64,000 bases of DNA from Janibacter melonis (GTDB lineage Bacteria; Actinomycetota; Actinomycetes; Actinomycetales; Dermatophilaceae): NCBI RefSeq assembly GCF_020567375.1, contig NZ_JAJBZM010000003.1, positions 1-64,000 on the forward strand, read 5' to 3'. A model generated the notes under the pieces. It had not been told where the DNA came from and searched no databases. It saw nothing but the letters and a program-made list of their open reading frames with translations. Positions 36,799-44,467 of this stretch are shown here, one piece after another (position 1 is the first letter of the stretch; every line of letters starts with the position of its first letter). Position numbers and translations under genes: made by a program.

Positions 36799-36827
36799 CC
36801 CTGGACGGGCCGGCTCGACGCCAGGTC

Positions 36828-37403
36828 CTACGGCGCGCTCCACCGGGTCGGCTCGCGCGTCATCTCGACGAGCCGGCTCTGCAGCCGGCGCAGACGGGCC
36901 GCGTCGACCTCGCCGCCCCACAGCAGGGCCGCGCTCGCCCCGTCGGCTGCGGCGAGCACGAGCTCGACGACGTCCTGCGGGAGGCCGTCGGCAGCGAGGT
37001 CCCGCTCCCAGCGCAGCTGGTCGGCGTGCGCGAGCTCGCGCACCGCGGGGATCGTCATGAGCTGGGCGGTGAGCAGGATGTCGTCGCGCAGCCCGTGCGG
37101 GTCGAGCGGCTCGTCGAGGCACGTGCGGACGTAGGCGCGGGTGAGCCGGCCCGGGGCCCCGTCGTCGGGGTCGTCCGCGGCCTCGACCGCCGCCCGGAAG
37201 CGCTCGGTCTGGTCCTCGGCGAGCGCGAGCAGGAGGGTCTCCTTGCTCGCGAAGTGGTAGACGAGCCCGCCCTTGGACAGGCCCGCCTCGGCCGCCACCG
37301 CGTCGAGCGTGGCGCCGGGGCCGGTGCGACGGACGACGGCGGCGGCTGCGTCCAGCACGAGACGTCGGGTCTGCTCAGGGCTGCGGCCGGCGGTGCGGGG
37401 CAT
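36828..37403 (-). CDS. TetR-family repressor of the adjacent exporter
   Basis: The 191-residue regulator has an N-terminal HTH: ATLDAVAAEAGLSKGGLVYHFASKETLL (about 27-54), then a ligand-binding helical domain. The ATG overlaps the MFS stop (TGATG), so exporter and repressor are co-transcribed. A 30-base palindrome upstream of the MFS gene is the probable operator, implying autoregulation of the pair in response to an exported compound. Confidence 0.92.
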   Translation of the reverse strand: MPRTAGRSPEQTRRLVLDAAAAVVRRTGPGATLDAVAAEAGLSKGGLVYHFASKETLLLALAEDQTERFRAAVEAADDPDDGAPGRLTRAYVRTCLDEPLDPHGLRDDILLTAQLMTIPAVRELAHADQLRWERDLAADGLPQDVVELVLAAADGASAALLWGGEVDAARLRRLQSRLVEMTREPTRWSAP

Positions 37404-38935
37404 CAGGCTCGGGTCTCCAGGGGCTCGGGGACGGGTGCGGCCTCGGGGGCCGTCTCGGACGGGATGGTGCGCCAGGCGACGAGCGCCGCCACGGCCATGA
37501 TGGCTGCTGCGGACAGCGAGGCCACCTGCATGGCCCCGACGAAGGCCTCGCGCGCGGCCTCGCCCGCGGGCGAGCCGGCCTCGAGCACGCCGGTGGCCCC
37601 GGCGAAGGAGTCCTGCGCCGTGGCTCGGGCCGACGGGGTGATCTCGCCGGGCAGGTGCAGGCCGGAGCGGTAGGCGAGGGTGACGACGGACCCGAGCACC
37701 GCGATGCCCAGGGCGACCCCGAGCTCGTAGGCCGTCTCGGACACCGACGCCGCGGCGCCGGCCCGGGCGCGTGGCACCGCCGAGACGACGGCATCGGTCG
37801 CGAGCGTCATCGCCAGCCCGACGCCGAGCCCGATCGGCACGAGGGCCAGGCCGAGCCAGAGGTACCCGGGGGCGGCCTCGGCGACCGCGACCGCGACGAG
37901 GCCGACGGACGCGACGGCCAGGCCTGCGGCGATGGCGCGGCCCATGCCGAGGCGGCGTCGGGCCGCGCCGACGAGCACGACGACGGCGATGGACGCGAGG
38001 GTCGCCGGCATCTCGGCCAGCCCGGCGACGAGCGGGCGCATCCCGCGGGCCAGCTGCAGGTACTGCGAGAAGAAGAAGAGCAGCCCGGTGAGGGCGAAGA
38101 TCGAGATGAGGGTCGCGAGCACCGCGCCGGTGAAGGCCGGGTTGCGGAAGAGGCTGACGTCGATCGTCGGGTCGGGGCTGCGGCGCTGCCGGCTGACGAA
38201 GGCGAGACCGGCGAGGACGCCGAGCGCGACGAGCCCGACCGTGGTGAGGTCGAGCCCGTGCGTCGTGGCGTGCTTGACCGCGTAGACGACCGGCACCACG
38301 GTCACGGCCGACAGCGCGGCGCTCACGAGGTCGAAGCGACCCGGTGCGGGGTTGCGCGACTCGGGCAGCAGGAGCAGGCCGCCGACGACGATGGCGAGGA
38401 CGACCGGCACGTTGATGAGGAAGACCGAGCCCCACCAGAAGCGCTCGAGCAGCACGCCGCCGACGAGGGGGCCGAGGGCGAGACCGCCGCCCGAGGCCGC
38501 GGCCCAGACGGCGATGGCGCGGCTGCGCTCGACCGGGTCGACGAAGAGGTCTCGGATGATCGACAGCGTGCTCGGCATGATCGTCGCCCCGGCGACGCCG
38601 AGGAGCAGGCGGGCGGCGATGAGGGCACCTGCGGTGGGGGCGAATGCTGCGGCGGCCGAGGCCGCCCCGAAGGCAGTCGCGCCCACGAGCAGGGTGCGGC
38701 GCCGGCCGAAGCGGTCCGCGACCGTGCCCATCGTCACGAGCAGCCCGGCGAGGGCGAGCGAGTAGATGTCGCCGATCCACAGGACCTGGGTCCCGCTGGG
38801 GGCGAGGTCGCGCGTCAGGCTCGGCACCGCCAGGTAGAGGACGGTGCTGTCGATCGCGAGGAGCAGCACGGCCCCGACGAGGACGGACAGCGCCGCCCAG
38901 CGGCGTCGGGGGGAGAGGGGCGTGACGGTGCTCAT
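37403..38935 (-). CDS. MFS multidrug exporter (QacA/EmrB-like, 14 TM)
   Basis: The 510-residue transporter has LLLAIDSTVLYLAVPSLTRDL in helix 1, GTVADRFGRRRTLLVGA (motif A), RLLLGVAGATIMPSTLSII and GPLVGGVLLERFWWGSVFLINVP (motif C). Fourteen hydrophobic segments fit the DHA2 family that exports cationic drugs and biocides. It is followed without a gap by a TetR gene and preceded by a strong dyad, the standard layout of an inducible efflux system. Confidence 0.93.
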   Translation of the reverse strand: MSTVTPLSPRRRWAALSVLVGAVLLLAIDSTVLYLAVPSLTRDLAPSGTQVLWIGDIYSLALAGLLVTMGTVADRFGRRRTLLVGATAFGAASAAAAFAPTAGALIAARLLLGVAGATIMPSTLSIIRDLFVDPVERSRAIAVWAAASGGGLALGPLVGGVLLERFWWGSVFLINVPVVLAIVVGGLLLLPESRNPAPGRFDLVSAALSAVTVVPVVYAVKHATTHGLDLTTVGLVALGVLAGLAFVSRQRRSPDPTIDVSLFRNPAFTGAVLATLISIFALTGLLFFFSQYLQLARGMRPLVAGLAEMPATLASIAVVVLVGAARRRLGMGRAIAAGLAVASVGLVAVAVAEAAPGYLWLGLALVPIGLGVGLAMTLATDAVVSAVPRARAGAAASVSETAYELGVALGIAVLGSVVTLAYRSGLHLPGEITPSARATAQDSFAGATGVLEAGSPAGEAAREAFVGAMQVASLSAAAIMAVAALVAWRTIPSETAPEAAPVPEPLETRA

Positions 38936-38938
38936 CCG

Positions 38939-38968
38939 ATTACTATACCGACTGGTCGGTGCAGTAAT
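38939..38968. promoter_or_regulatory. TetR operator of the MFS/TetR pair
   Basis: The element has outer arms ATTACT (38939-38944) and AGTAAT (38963-38968) and inner arms ACCGAC (38947-38952) and GTCGGT (38955-38960), all mirrored around a central TG. It starts four bases before the MFS ATG, so bound repressor would block initiation. The divergent protease start is 49 bases away on the other side. Confidence 0.8.
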
Positions 38969-39016
38969 CCATTCGTCCCTGTTGTGGCTGTCGGTGCACG
39001 GGAGTTACATGGGTCC

Positions 39017-40438
39017 ATGAGCCCCTGCGCGATCGTCCCGCCGCACCTCCTCGACGCCCTCGCCGCCTCCGGCGACCCCGAGCTGGCCGCCCGTGCGAGG
39101 CACGTGCGGGCGGTCGACGCCGAGCTGCGCCGGGCCCGGCGCACGCGAGGCGCGCTCCCGGACGAGGGGGCGACCCCGGACGCACCTGCCGGGGGCGGCG
39201 CCCGCAGCGTCCACGACGCGAAGGGGGAGCAGCAGCTGCCCGGTGACCTCGTGCGCGGCGAGGGCGACCCCGCGACGGGTGACGCGGCCGTCGACGAGGC
39301 GTACGACGGTCTCGGCGCGACCCGCGACTTCTGGCGGTCGGTGTACGGCCGTGACTCCCTCGACGGGCGCGGCATGGGCCTCGTCGGCACCGTCCACTAC
39401 GGGCAGCAGTACGACAACGCCTTCTGGGACGGCTCGCAGATGGTCTTCGGCGACGGCGACGGCGTGATCTTCACCCGCTTCACCGCGAGCCTCGACGTCA
39501 TCGGCCACGAGCTCGCCCACGGGGTCACCGAGCTCACCTCCGGCCTCGTCTACCAGGGCCAGTCGGGTGCGCTCAACGAGCACGTCTCCGACGTCTTCGG
39601 GGTGCTCGTCAAGCAGCACCACCTCGGCCAGGACGCCGACGCGGCCGACTGGCTCGTCGGTGCCGAGCTGCTCGCCCCGGGGGTGCAGGGTCGGGCGCTG
39701 CGCTCGATGTCGGAGCCGGGCACGGCCTACGACGACCCCCGCATGGGCAAGGACCCGCAGCCGGGTCACATGGACGACTTCGTCGTGACGAGCGCCGACA
39801 ACGGCGGCGTCCACATCAACTCGGGCATCCCGAACCGCGCCTTCTACCTGCTCGCCACAGCGCTGGGCGGGCCCGCGTGGGAGCGCGCCGGCCAGATCTG
39901 GGTCGACACGATCCTCGGCGACATCCGGGCCGACTGCGACTTCGCCCGCTTCGCCGCGCTCACCGTGGTCGCCGCCCGGGCCCGCTACGACGACGAGGTC
40001 GCTGCTCAGGTGCTCGCCGCCTGGCAGGGCGTCGGTGTCGTCCCGGCCGAGGGCGAGGGCACCCAGGGGCCTGCGGACGAGCCGGCGGGCGGGCAGCAGC
40101 CTGCGCCGACCCACACGACGGAGCTCACGCTCACCAGGTCCGGGGGAGTCGCCGGCCTCGTGCGTCGGCGCACGGTCACCCTCGGCGAGCTGCCCGACGA
40201 CGACCGCACCGCGCTGGCGTCGCTGCTCGCCGACCCCGAGCTCGCCGTTTACGCAGCCGCCGAGCCGAGCCGACCGGACTCCTTCTGCTACGGGCTCTCC
40301 TGCGACCAGCCTCCGCTCGACGTGCAGGTCCCCGAGCCGGTGCTGCCGCCCTCGACCCGAGCGCTCCTCGACCGCACCATCGCCGCGGGCGGTCCGCAGA
40401 GCGAGCCGCCGGGCGAGCCCGCCGTCGGGCAGTCGTAG
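39017..40438 (+). CDS. protealysin-like M4 metalloprotease fused to an emfourin-type inhibitor domain
   Basis: The 473-residue protein has no signal peptide. Residues 1-75 include a short protealysin-type propeptide. The catalytic domain carries HELAH (zinc ligands H164 and H168, E165), GALNEHVSD with Glu188 and NGGVHINSG with His268. After an acidic Pro/Gly linker (342-366), residues 368-454 begin ELTLTRSGGVAG and contain DDRTALASLLADPELAVY and PDSFCYGLS, the pattern of emfourin, the proteinaceous inhibitor usually encoded beside protealysin. Here protease and inhibitor form one chain, which implies intramolecular restraint. Protealysin-like proteases act on bacterial or host actin-like proteins; the target here is unknown. 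Confidence 0.88.
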   Translation: MSPCAIVPPHLLDALAASGDPELAARARHVRAVDAELRRARRTRGALPDEGATPDAPAGGGARSVHDAKGEQQLPGDLVRGEGDPATGDAAVDEAYDGLGATRDFWRSVYGRDSLDGRGMGLVGTVHYGQQYDNAFWDGSQMVFGDGDGVIFTRFTASLDVIGHELAHGVTELTSGLVYQGQSGALNEHVSDVFGVLVKQHHLGQDADAADWLVGAELLAPGVQGRALRSMSEPGTAYDDPRMGKDPQPGHMDDFVVTSADNGGVHINSGIPNRAFYLLATALGGPAWERAGQIWVDTILGDIRADCDFARFAALTVVAARARYDDEVAAQVLAAWQGVGVVPAEGEGTQGPADEPAGGQQPAPTHTTELTLTRSGGVAGLVRRRTVTLGELPDDDRTALASLLADPELAVYAAAEPSRPDSFCYGLSCDQPPLDVQVPEPVLPPSTRALLDRTIAAGGPQSEPPGEPAVGQS

Positions 40439-40447
40439 GGTGCCCGG

Positions 40448-40930
40448 GTGAGCGAGCAGGGGCAGACGCAGACGGGCAGGCGCGCCGTCGTCGTCCTCAA
40501 CGGGCCGAACCTCAACCTCCTCGGCGAGCGCGAGCCCCACATCTACGGGCACGAGACGCTGGCCGACGTCGAGGCGATGTGCGCCGCGCGGGCCGACGAG
40601 CTCGGGTGGGCGCTCGACTTCCGCCAGACCAACCACGAGGGCGTCCTCATCGACGCCGTCCACGAGGTCCGTCACGACGCCGTCGGCGTCGTCATCAACG
40701 CCGGCGGGTGGACCCACACCTCGGTGGCCATCCGCGACGCGCTCACCAACGTCAGCGGCCCGGTCGTCGAGGTCCACATCAGCGACATCCATGCCCGCGA
40801 GGCCTTCCGGAGCCACTCCTACATCTCCGACATCGCAGACGACGTGATCGTCGGGCGCGGCACCGCCGGGTACCTCGAGGCGCTCGACGCGATCCGCGCC
40901 CGGGTAGCCCCGTCCGGGCCCCCGGCCTGA
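40448..40930 (+). CDS. aroQ: 3-dehydroquinate dehydratase, type II
   Basis: The 160-residue enzyme has [19 protein letters not shown] (catalytic Arg and Tyr), [32 protein letters not shown] (catalytic His) and [14 protein letters not shown]. It makes 3-dehydroshikimate in the shikimate pathway and forms dodecamers. TAGGGT six bases before the GTG is a leaderless -10 whose TAG is also the stop codon of the protease gene. No other aro gene is adjacent. Confidence 0.95.
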   Translation: MSEQGQTQTGRRAVVVLNGPNLNLLGEREPHIYGHETLADVEAMCAARADELGWALDFRQTNHEGVLIDAVHEVRHDAVGVVINAGGWTHTSVAIRDALTNVSGPVVEVHISDIHAREAFRSHSYISDIADDVIVGRGTAGYLEALDAIRARVAPSGPPA

Positions 40931-40985
40931 GCCGGTTCCATCTCACCGGCTCCGCTCAGGGCGCGCACGTCAGCGGCATTGCTGA

Positions 40986-40991
40986 TAGCGT
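40986..40991 (+). promoter_or_regulatory. -10 element and start of the long 5' UTR of the cold-shock gene
   Basis: TAGCGT at 40986-40991 would start transcription near 40998, giving a leader of about 130 bases before the ATG at 41130. Long structured leaders that control translation at low temperature are usual for csp genes. The 199-base gap holds no other ORF I can support. Confidence 0.5.
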
Positions 40992-41129
40992 CGGCGCTGA
41001 GTTGCAGTACGACTTCGCACGTTGTCGCGGGTCCGGCCCACCAGTCGGTCTGTTGTCGCGGGTAGGGGATCTTTGCAGCTAGCACAAGGAGCTACCTGCT
41101 CCACAGATCACACGAAAGAGATTCACCCC

Positions 41130-41333
41130 ATGGCACAGGGCACCGTTAAGTGGTTCAACGCTGAAAAGGGCTTCGGCTTCATCGCCCAGGACGGCGGTGG
41201 CCCGGACGTGTTCGTTCACTACTCCGCCATCGACACCACCGGCTACCGCAGCCTCGAAGAGGCGCAGCGCGTCGAGTTCGAGGTCACCGAGGGTCCCAAG
41301 GGCCCCCAGGCCGACCGCGTCCGTCCCGTCTGA
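41130..41333 (+). CDS. cspA: cold-shock protein (CspA family)
   Basis: The 67-residue OB-fold protein starts [20 protein letters not shown] with RNP1 (KGFGFI) and has RNP2 in DVFVHYSAI. It binds single-stranded RNA and DNA as a chaperone. Codon use is less GC-extreme than that of its neighbours (AAGTGGTTCAACGCTGAAAAG), consistent with high expression. GAAAGAG lies about ten bases upstream. A strong terminator follows. Confidence 0.96.
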   Translation: MAQGTVKWFNAEKGFGFIAQDGGGPDVFVHYSAIDTTGYRSLEEAQRVEFEVTEGPKGPQADRVRPV

Positions 41334-41374
41334 GGATCTGACGTACGGCGCGCGCAGCGCGCCACCAGCACCAC

Positions 41375-41407
41375 ACCGAGGCCCCCGGCACTGCCGGGGG
41401 CCTCGGT
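41375..41407 (+). terminator. cspA terminator
   Basis: ACCGAGGCCCCCGGCA (41375-41390) mirrors TGCCGGGGGCCTCGGT (41392-41407), a very stable stem 42 bases after the stop. Confidence 0.88.
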
Positions 41408-41462
41408 CTGCGTCCCGCAGCATTCGGGCTGGATGGTCACGGGTTGATATCGTCGCCGGGCG

Positions 41463-43001
41463 ATGACGGATGACAGCGAGCTGACGCAGCCCGAGGGCGA
41501 GCACGAGGGCCACGGCTCCGAGTCCGAGGGGTCGGCTGCCGCGACCCGCTCGCGGCGCCTCGAGGAGCGGCTCCAGCGGCGCCGCAGGCGGCGCCGTCGT
41601 CTCCGCGTCGCGGGCATCGCCGTCGCCTGCGTCGTCGGGCTCGTCGGCGCCGGCGTGGCAGTCGCGGGCTACCGCCTCAACGGCAACATCACCCGGGTCG
41701 ACATCGGCACCGGCTCGACCGCCCGCCCCGAGAACAGCGGCGGACCCGCGGGCCCGCTCAACATCCTCGTCATCGGCTCCGACACCCGCCAGGGGCTGGG
41801 CACGACCGAGTACGGCACCGACACCGTCGAGGGTGGGGCGCACTCCGACACCAACCTCGTCGTGCACATCTCCGCCGACCGCAGGTCCGCCTTCGTCGTC
41901 TCCATCCCGCGCGACTCGATGACGATGGCGCCCAAGGACTGCGAGGACCCCGCCTCGACCGTGGAGAACGGCGAGATGCGGCAGTGGAACTACAACTTCA
42001 ACAAGGGCGGCCCGGCCTGCACGGTCAAGACCCTCGAGGGTCTGACCGGGGTGTACGTCGACCACGTCGTCGTCGTCGACTTCTCCGGCTTCCAGAAGAT
42101 GGTCGACGCGCTCGGCGGCGTCGAGGTGTGCCTGCCCCAGCCGCTCGAGGACTCCGACGCGCACGTCACGCTGCCTGCCGGGCGGCAGAAGGTCGACGGC
42201 AAGGAGGCGCTCGGCTACGTCCGCGCCCGGAAGTCTCTCGGCGACGGCTCGGACCTCGGGCGCATCGAGCGTCAGCAGACCTTCATGTCCTCGATGGCCC
42301 AGGAGGCGACGAAGAGCTCGCTGCTCCTGCGCCCCGACCGCCTCTACTCCTTCCTCGACGCCGCGACGGAGTCGATGACCGCTGACGAAGACCTCTCCCT
42401 CGGCGTCCTGCGCGAGATCGCGAGCAGCCTGCGCGGCTTCGGCATCGACAACCTCTCCTTCGTCACGGTGCCGACCGAGCCCTACCCGGCCGACTCCAAC
42501 CGCGTGCAGTGGCAGGAGAAGCCGGCGGCCGAGCTGTGGGACGCCGTGCGCGACGACACCGAGCTGCCGGGCGCGAAGAAGAAGACCACGCCCGCCACGC
42601 CGCTCACCGTCACCCCCGACGAGATCTCGGTCTCGGTCGTCAACGACACGAGCGCCGAGGGCCTGGCGACCCAGGAGTCCACGGCGCTCGGCGTCCAGGG
42701 CTTCGAGGCCACCGTCGCCGGGACCGGGCCCACCGGGCGGGTCACCGGCGTCCAGGTGCGGTACGCCCCGGGCGAGAAGGAGGCGGCCCGGACCGTCGCC
42801 GCCGCCTACCCGGGGGCCAAGCTCGTCGAGGACGACAGCGCCACCGGCGCGGTGGTCCTCGTGCTCGGCATGGGTGCGCCGACGGCCCGTGAGGTCGAGG
42901 GACGCACGGGCACGAAGGACATCCCGGCGCCGACGGTCTCCGCGCCCCCGGCGCCCGGCAAGATCACCGCGCGCACGGCCACCGAGGACATCTGCGGCTG
43001 A
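41463..43001 (+). CDS. LytR-CpsA-Psr ligase with C-terminal LytR_C domain
   Basis: The 512-residue protein has a basic cytoplasmic N-terminus (RRRRRRRRLR), one membrane helix (about 48-68) and an external LCP domain: NILVIGSDTRQG, DTNLVVHISADRRSAFVVSIPRDS and GYVRARK, the pyrophosphate-binding arginines. Residues 390-470 form a LytR_C domain (SVSVVNDTSAEGLA...VRYAPGEKEAARTVA). LCP enzymes attach teichoic acids, arabinogalactan or other glycopolymers to peptidoglycan. TATCGT nine bases before the ATG suggests a leaderless start. It could attach the polymer made by the glycosyltransferases in this window. Confidence 0.93.
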   Translation: MTDDSELTQPEGEHEGHGSESEGSAAATRSRRLEERLQRRRRRRRRLRVAGIAVACVVGLVGAGVAVAGYRLNGNITRVDIGTGSTARPENSGGPAGPLNILVIGSDTRQGLGTTEYGTDTVEGGAHSDTNLVVHISADRRSAFVVSIPRDSMTMAPKDCEDPASTVENGEMRQWNYNFNKGGPACTVKTLEGLTGVYVDHVVVVDFSGFQKMVDALGGVEVCLPQPLEDSDAHVTLPAGRQKVDGKEALGYVRARKSLGDGSDLGRIERQQTFMSSMAQEATKSSLLLRPDRLYSFLDAATESMTADEDLSLGVLREIASSLRGFGIDNLSFVTVPTEPYPADSNRVQWQEKPAAELWDAVRDDTELPGAKKKTTPATPLTVTPDEISVSVVNDTSAEGLATQESTALGVQGFEATVAGTGPTGRVTGVQVRYAPGEKEAARTVAAAYPGAKLVEDDSATGAVVLVLGMGAPTAREVEGRTGTKDIPAPTVSAPPAPGKITARTATEDICG

Positions 43002-43049
43002 CCACTTTGGAGACCACGCACTCGGCCGGTTAGTGTGTGCGGGTTGTCT

Positions 43050-43139
43050 GGAGGCGTCGCCTAGTCCGGTCTATGGCGCCGCACTGCTAATGCGGTTTGG
43101 GCTAACCGCCCATCGAGGGTTCAAATCCCTCCGCCTCCG
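43050..43139 (+). tRNA. tRNA-Ser (anticodon GCT)
   Basis: GGAGGCG (43050-43056) pairs with CGCCTCC (43132-43138), and G43139 is the discriminator. CCGCA-CTGCTAA-TGCGG gives anticodon GCT. A long variable arm is present. CCA is not encoded. Confidence 0.94.
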
Positions 43140-43144
43140 CAGCA

Positions 43145-43177
43145 GAAGGGCCCCGCACCACTGGTGCGGGGCCCTTC
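43145..43177. terminator. terminator between tRNA-Ser and the GtrA-fused glycosyltransferase
   Basis: GAAGGGCCCCGCACCA (43145-43160) mirrors TGGTGCGGGGCCCTTC (43162-43177). It ends the tRNA transcript and faces the convergent gene's stop at 43217. Confidence 0.85.
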
Positions 43178-43216
43178 GTCATGTGCGGTGACCCGCAAGG
43201 GGCGCCTCGCGCTCGC

Positions 43217-44467
43217 TCACCAGCGACGCATGAGGGCGAACTTGGCCACGGTCGCCGCGACGGTGCACCCACCGACCACGAGAGTCTGCAGGGGCGTCGG
43301 CGCGTGCGGCAGGACCGCCCCGAGGGCGGCGAGCCCTCCTGCGGTCATGGCCCACGTCGCACCGAAGATCGCCAGGCCCTGGGCCTGGTGGCGCAGGGCA
43401 CCCCTCGCCCCCGACAGGCCGAAGGTCCACCTCCGGTTGGCCGAGGTGTTGACGACGGTCGCGACGAGCAGGGCGAGCAGGTTGCTCGGCTGCGGCGCGA
43501 AGGCTGTCGCCAGGACTGCGAAGAGCGCGAGGTGGAGCAGCGTCGTGGTCGTCCCGACGAGCGCGAAGCGCACGACCTGCCCGCCGACGACACCGCCCAC
43601 GGGGGCGTTGCGCCCGACCCGCTCCCGGATCTGCTCGACCGGCAGCTCGCCGCGACGCAGCGCCCGATGGACCCGGCGCATCCCGCGCAGGTCGTCCAGC
43701 GCCGTACCGACGACGTCGACCCGGCTGTCCGGGTCGTCCCACCAGTCCACGGGCACCTCGTGGATGCGCAGGCGGCAGCGCTCGGCGAGGACGAGCAGCT
43801 CGGTGTCGAAGAACCACGCGGTGTCCTCGACGAGCGGCAGCAGCTCGGCGGCGACGTCGGCGCGCACGGCCTTGAAGCCGCACTGGGCGTCGCTGAACCC
43901 GACCCCGAGACCGGCCCGCAGCAGCAGGTTGTACCCGCGCGACGTCGTCTCGCGCAGCGTCCCCCGCACGACACGGCTCGTGCGGTGCAGACGGGTGCCG
44001 ATCGCGAGATCGCTGTGCCCGGACATGAGCGGCGCGACGAGCGGCCACAGCGCGTCGAGATCGGTGGAGAGGTCGACGTCCATGTATGCGAGCACAGGGG
44101 CGTCCGACGACGCCCACACAGCACGCAGCGCGCGTCCACGCCCCTTGGCGTCGAGGTATACGGCGGCGACCTCGGGCAGCTCCTCGACGAGGTCCAGCGC
44201 GACCTGCCACGTGCGGTCCGTGCTCGCGTTGTCGGCCACGGTGATCCGGTAGGGATAGGGGAAGGTGTCGCGCAGGTGCGCGTGCAGCCGGCGCACGCAC
44301 GCCGCGAGCGCGGCCTCCTCGTCGTAGACCGGCACGACGACGTCGAGCACGGGCGACGGCCCGGGGCGCTCCTGCTGCACCCGGGTCACCGGGTCGGGGG
44401 TCGTCGCCGGGGCGAAGGGGGGACCTGTCACCTCGGGTGTCGGCTCGGTGCGCACGAGGGTGCTCAT
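43217..44467 (-). CDS. family-2 glycosyltransferase fused to a GtrA-like membrane domain
   Basis: The 416-residue protein opens with a Pro-rich tail, then a dolichol-phosphate-mannose-synthase-like GT2 domain: VLDVVVPVYDEEAAL, VADNASTDRTW, YMDVDLSTDLDAL (DxD) and GFSDAQCGFKAVR. From about residue 295 four hydrophobic helices (VVRFALVGTTTTLLHLALFAV through AKFALMRRW) form a GtrA domain, which flips polyprenyl-linked sugars. Its ATG overlaps the stop of the YkcB-type gene, so donor synthesis, flipping and transfer are co-expressed. Confidence 0.9.
   Translation of the reverse strand: MSTLVRTEPTPEVTGPPFAPATTPDPVTRVQQERPGPSPVLDVVVPVYDEEAALAACVRRLHAHLRDTFPYPYRITVADNASTDRTWQVALDLVEELPEVAAVYLDAKGRGRALRAVWASSDAPVLAYMDVDLSTDLDALWPLVAPLMSGHSDLAIGTRLHRTSRVVRGTLRETTSRGYNLLLRAGLGVGFSDAQCGFKAVRADVAAELLPLVEDTAWFFDTELLVLAERCRLRIHEVPVDWWDDPDSRVDVVGTALDDLRGMRRVHRALRRGELPVEQIRERVGRNAPVGGVVGGQVVRFALVGTTTTLLHLALFAVLATAFAPQPSNLLALLVATVVNTSANRRWTFGLSGARGALRHQAQGLAIFGATWAMTAGGLAALGAVLPHAPTPLQTLVVGGCTVAATVAKFALMRRW

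Noticed and set aside
39005-40816. 603-residue minus-strand frame spanning the M4 protease and aroQ
   Set aside because: It crosses two well-supported plus-strand genes and lacks any recognisable motif.
40931-41129. Riboswitch before cspA
   Set aside because: I could not fit any known riboswitch core; a structured cold-shock leader is the simpler explanation.
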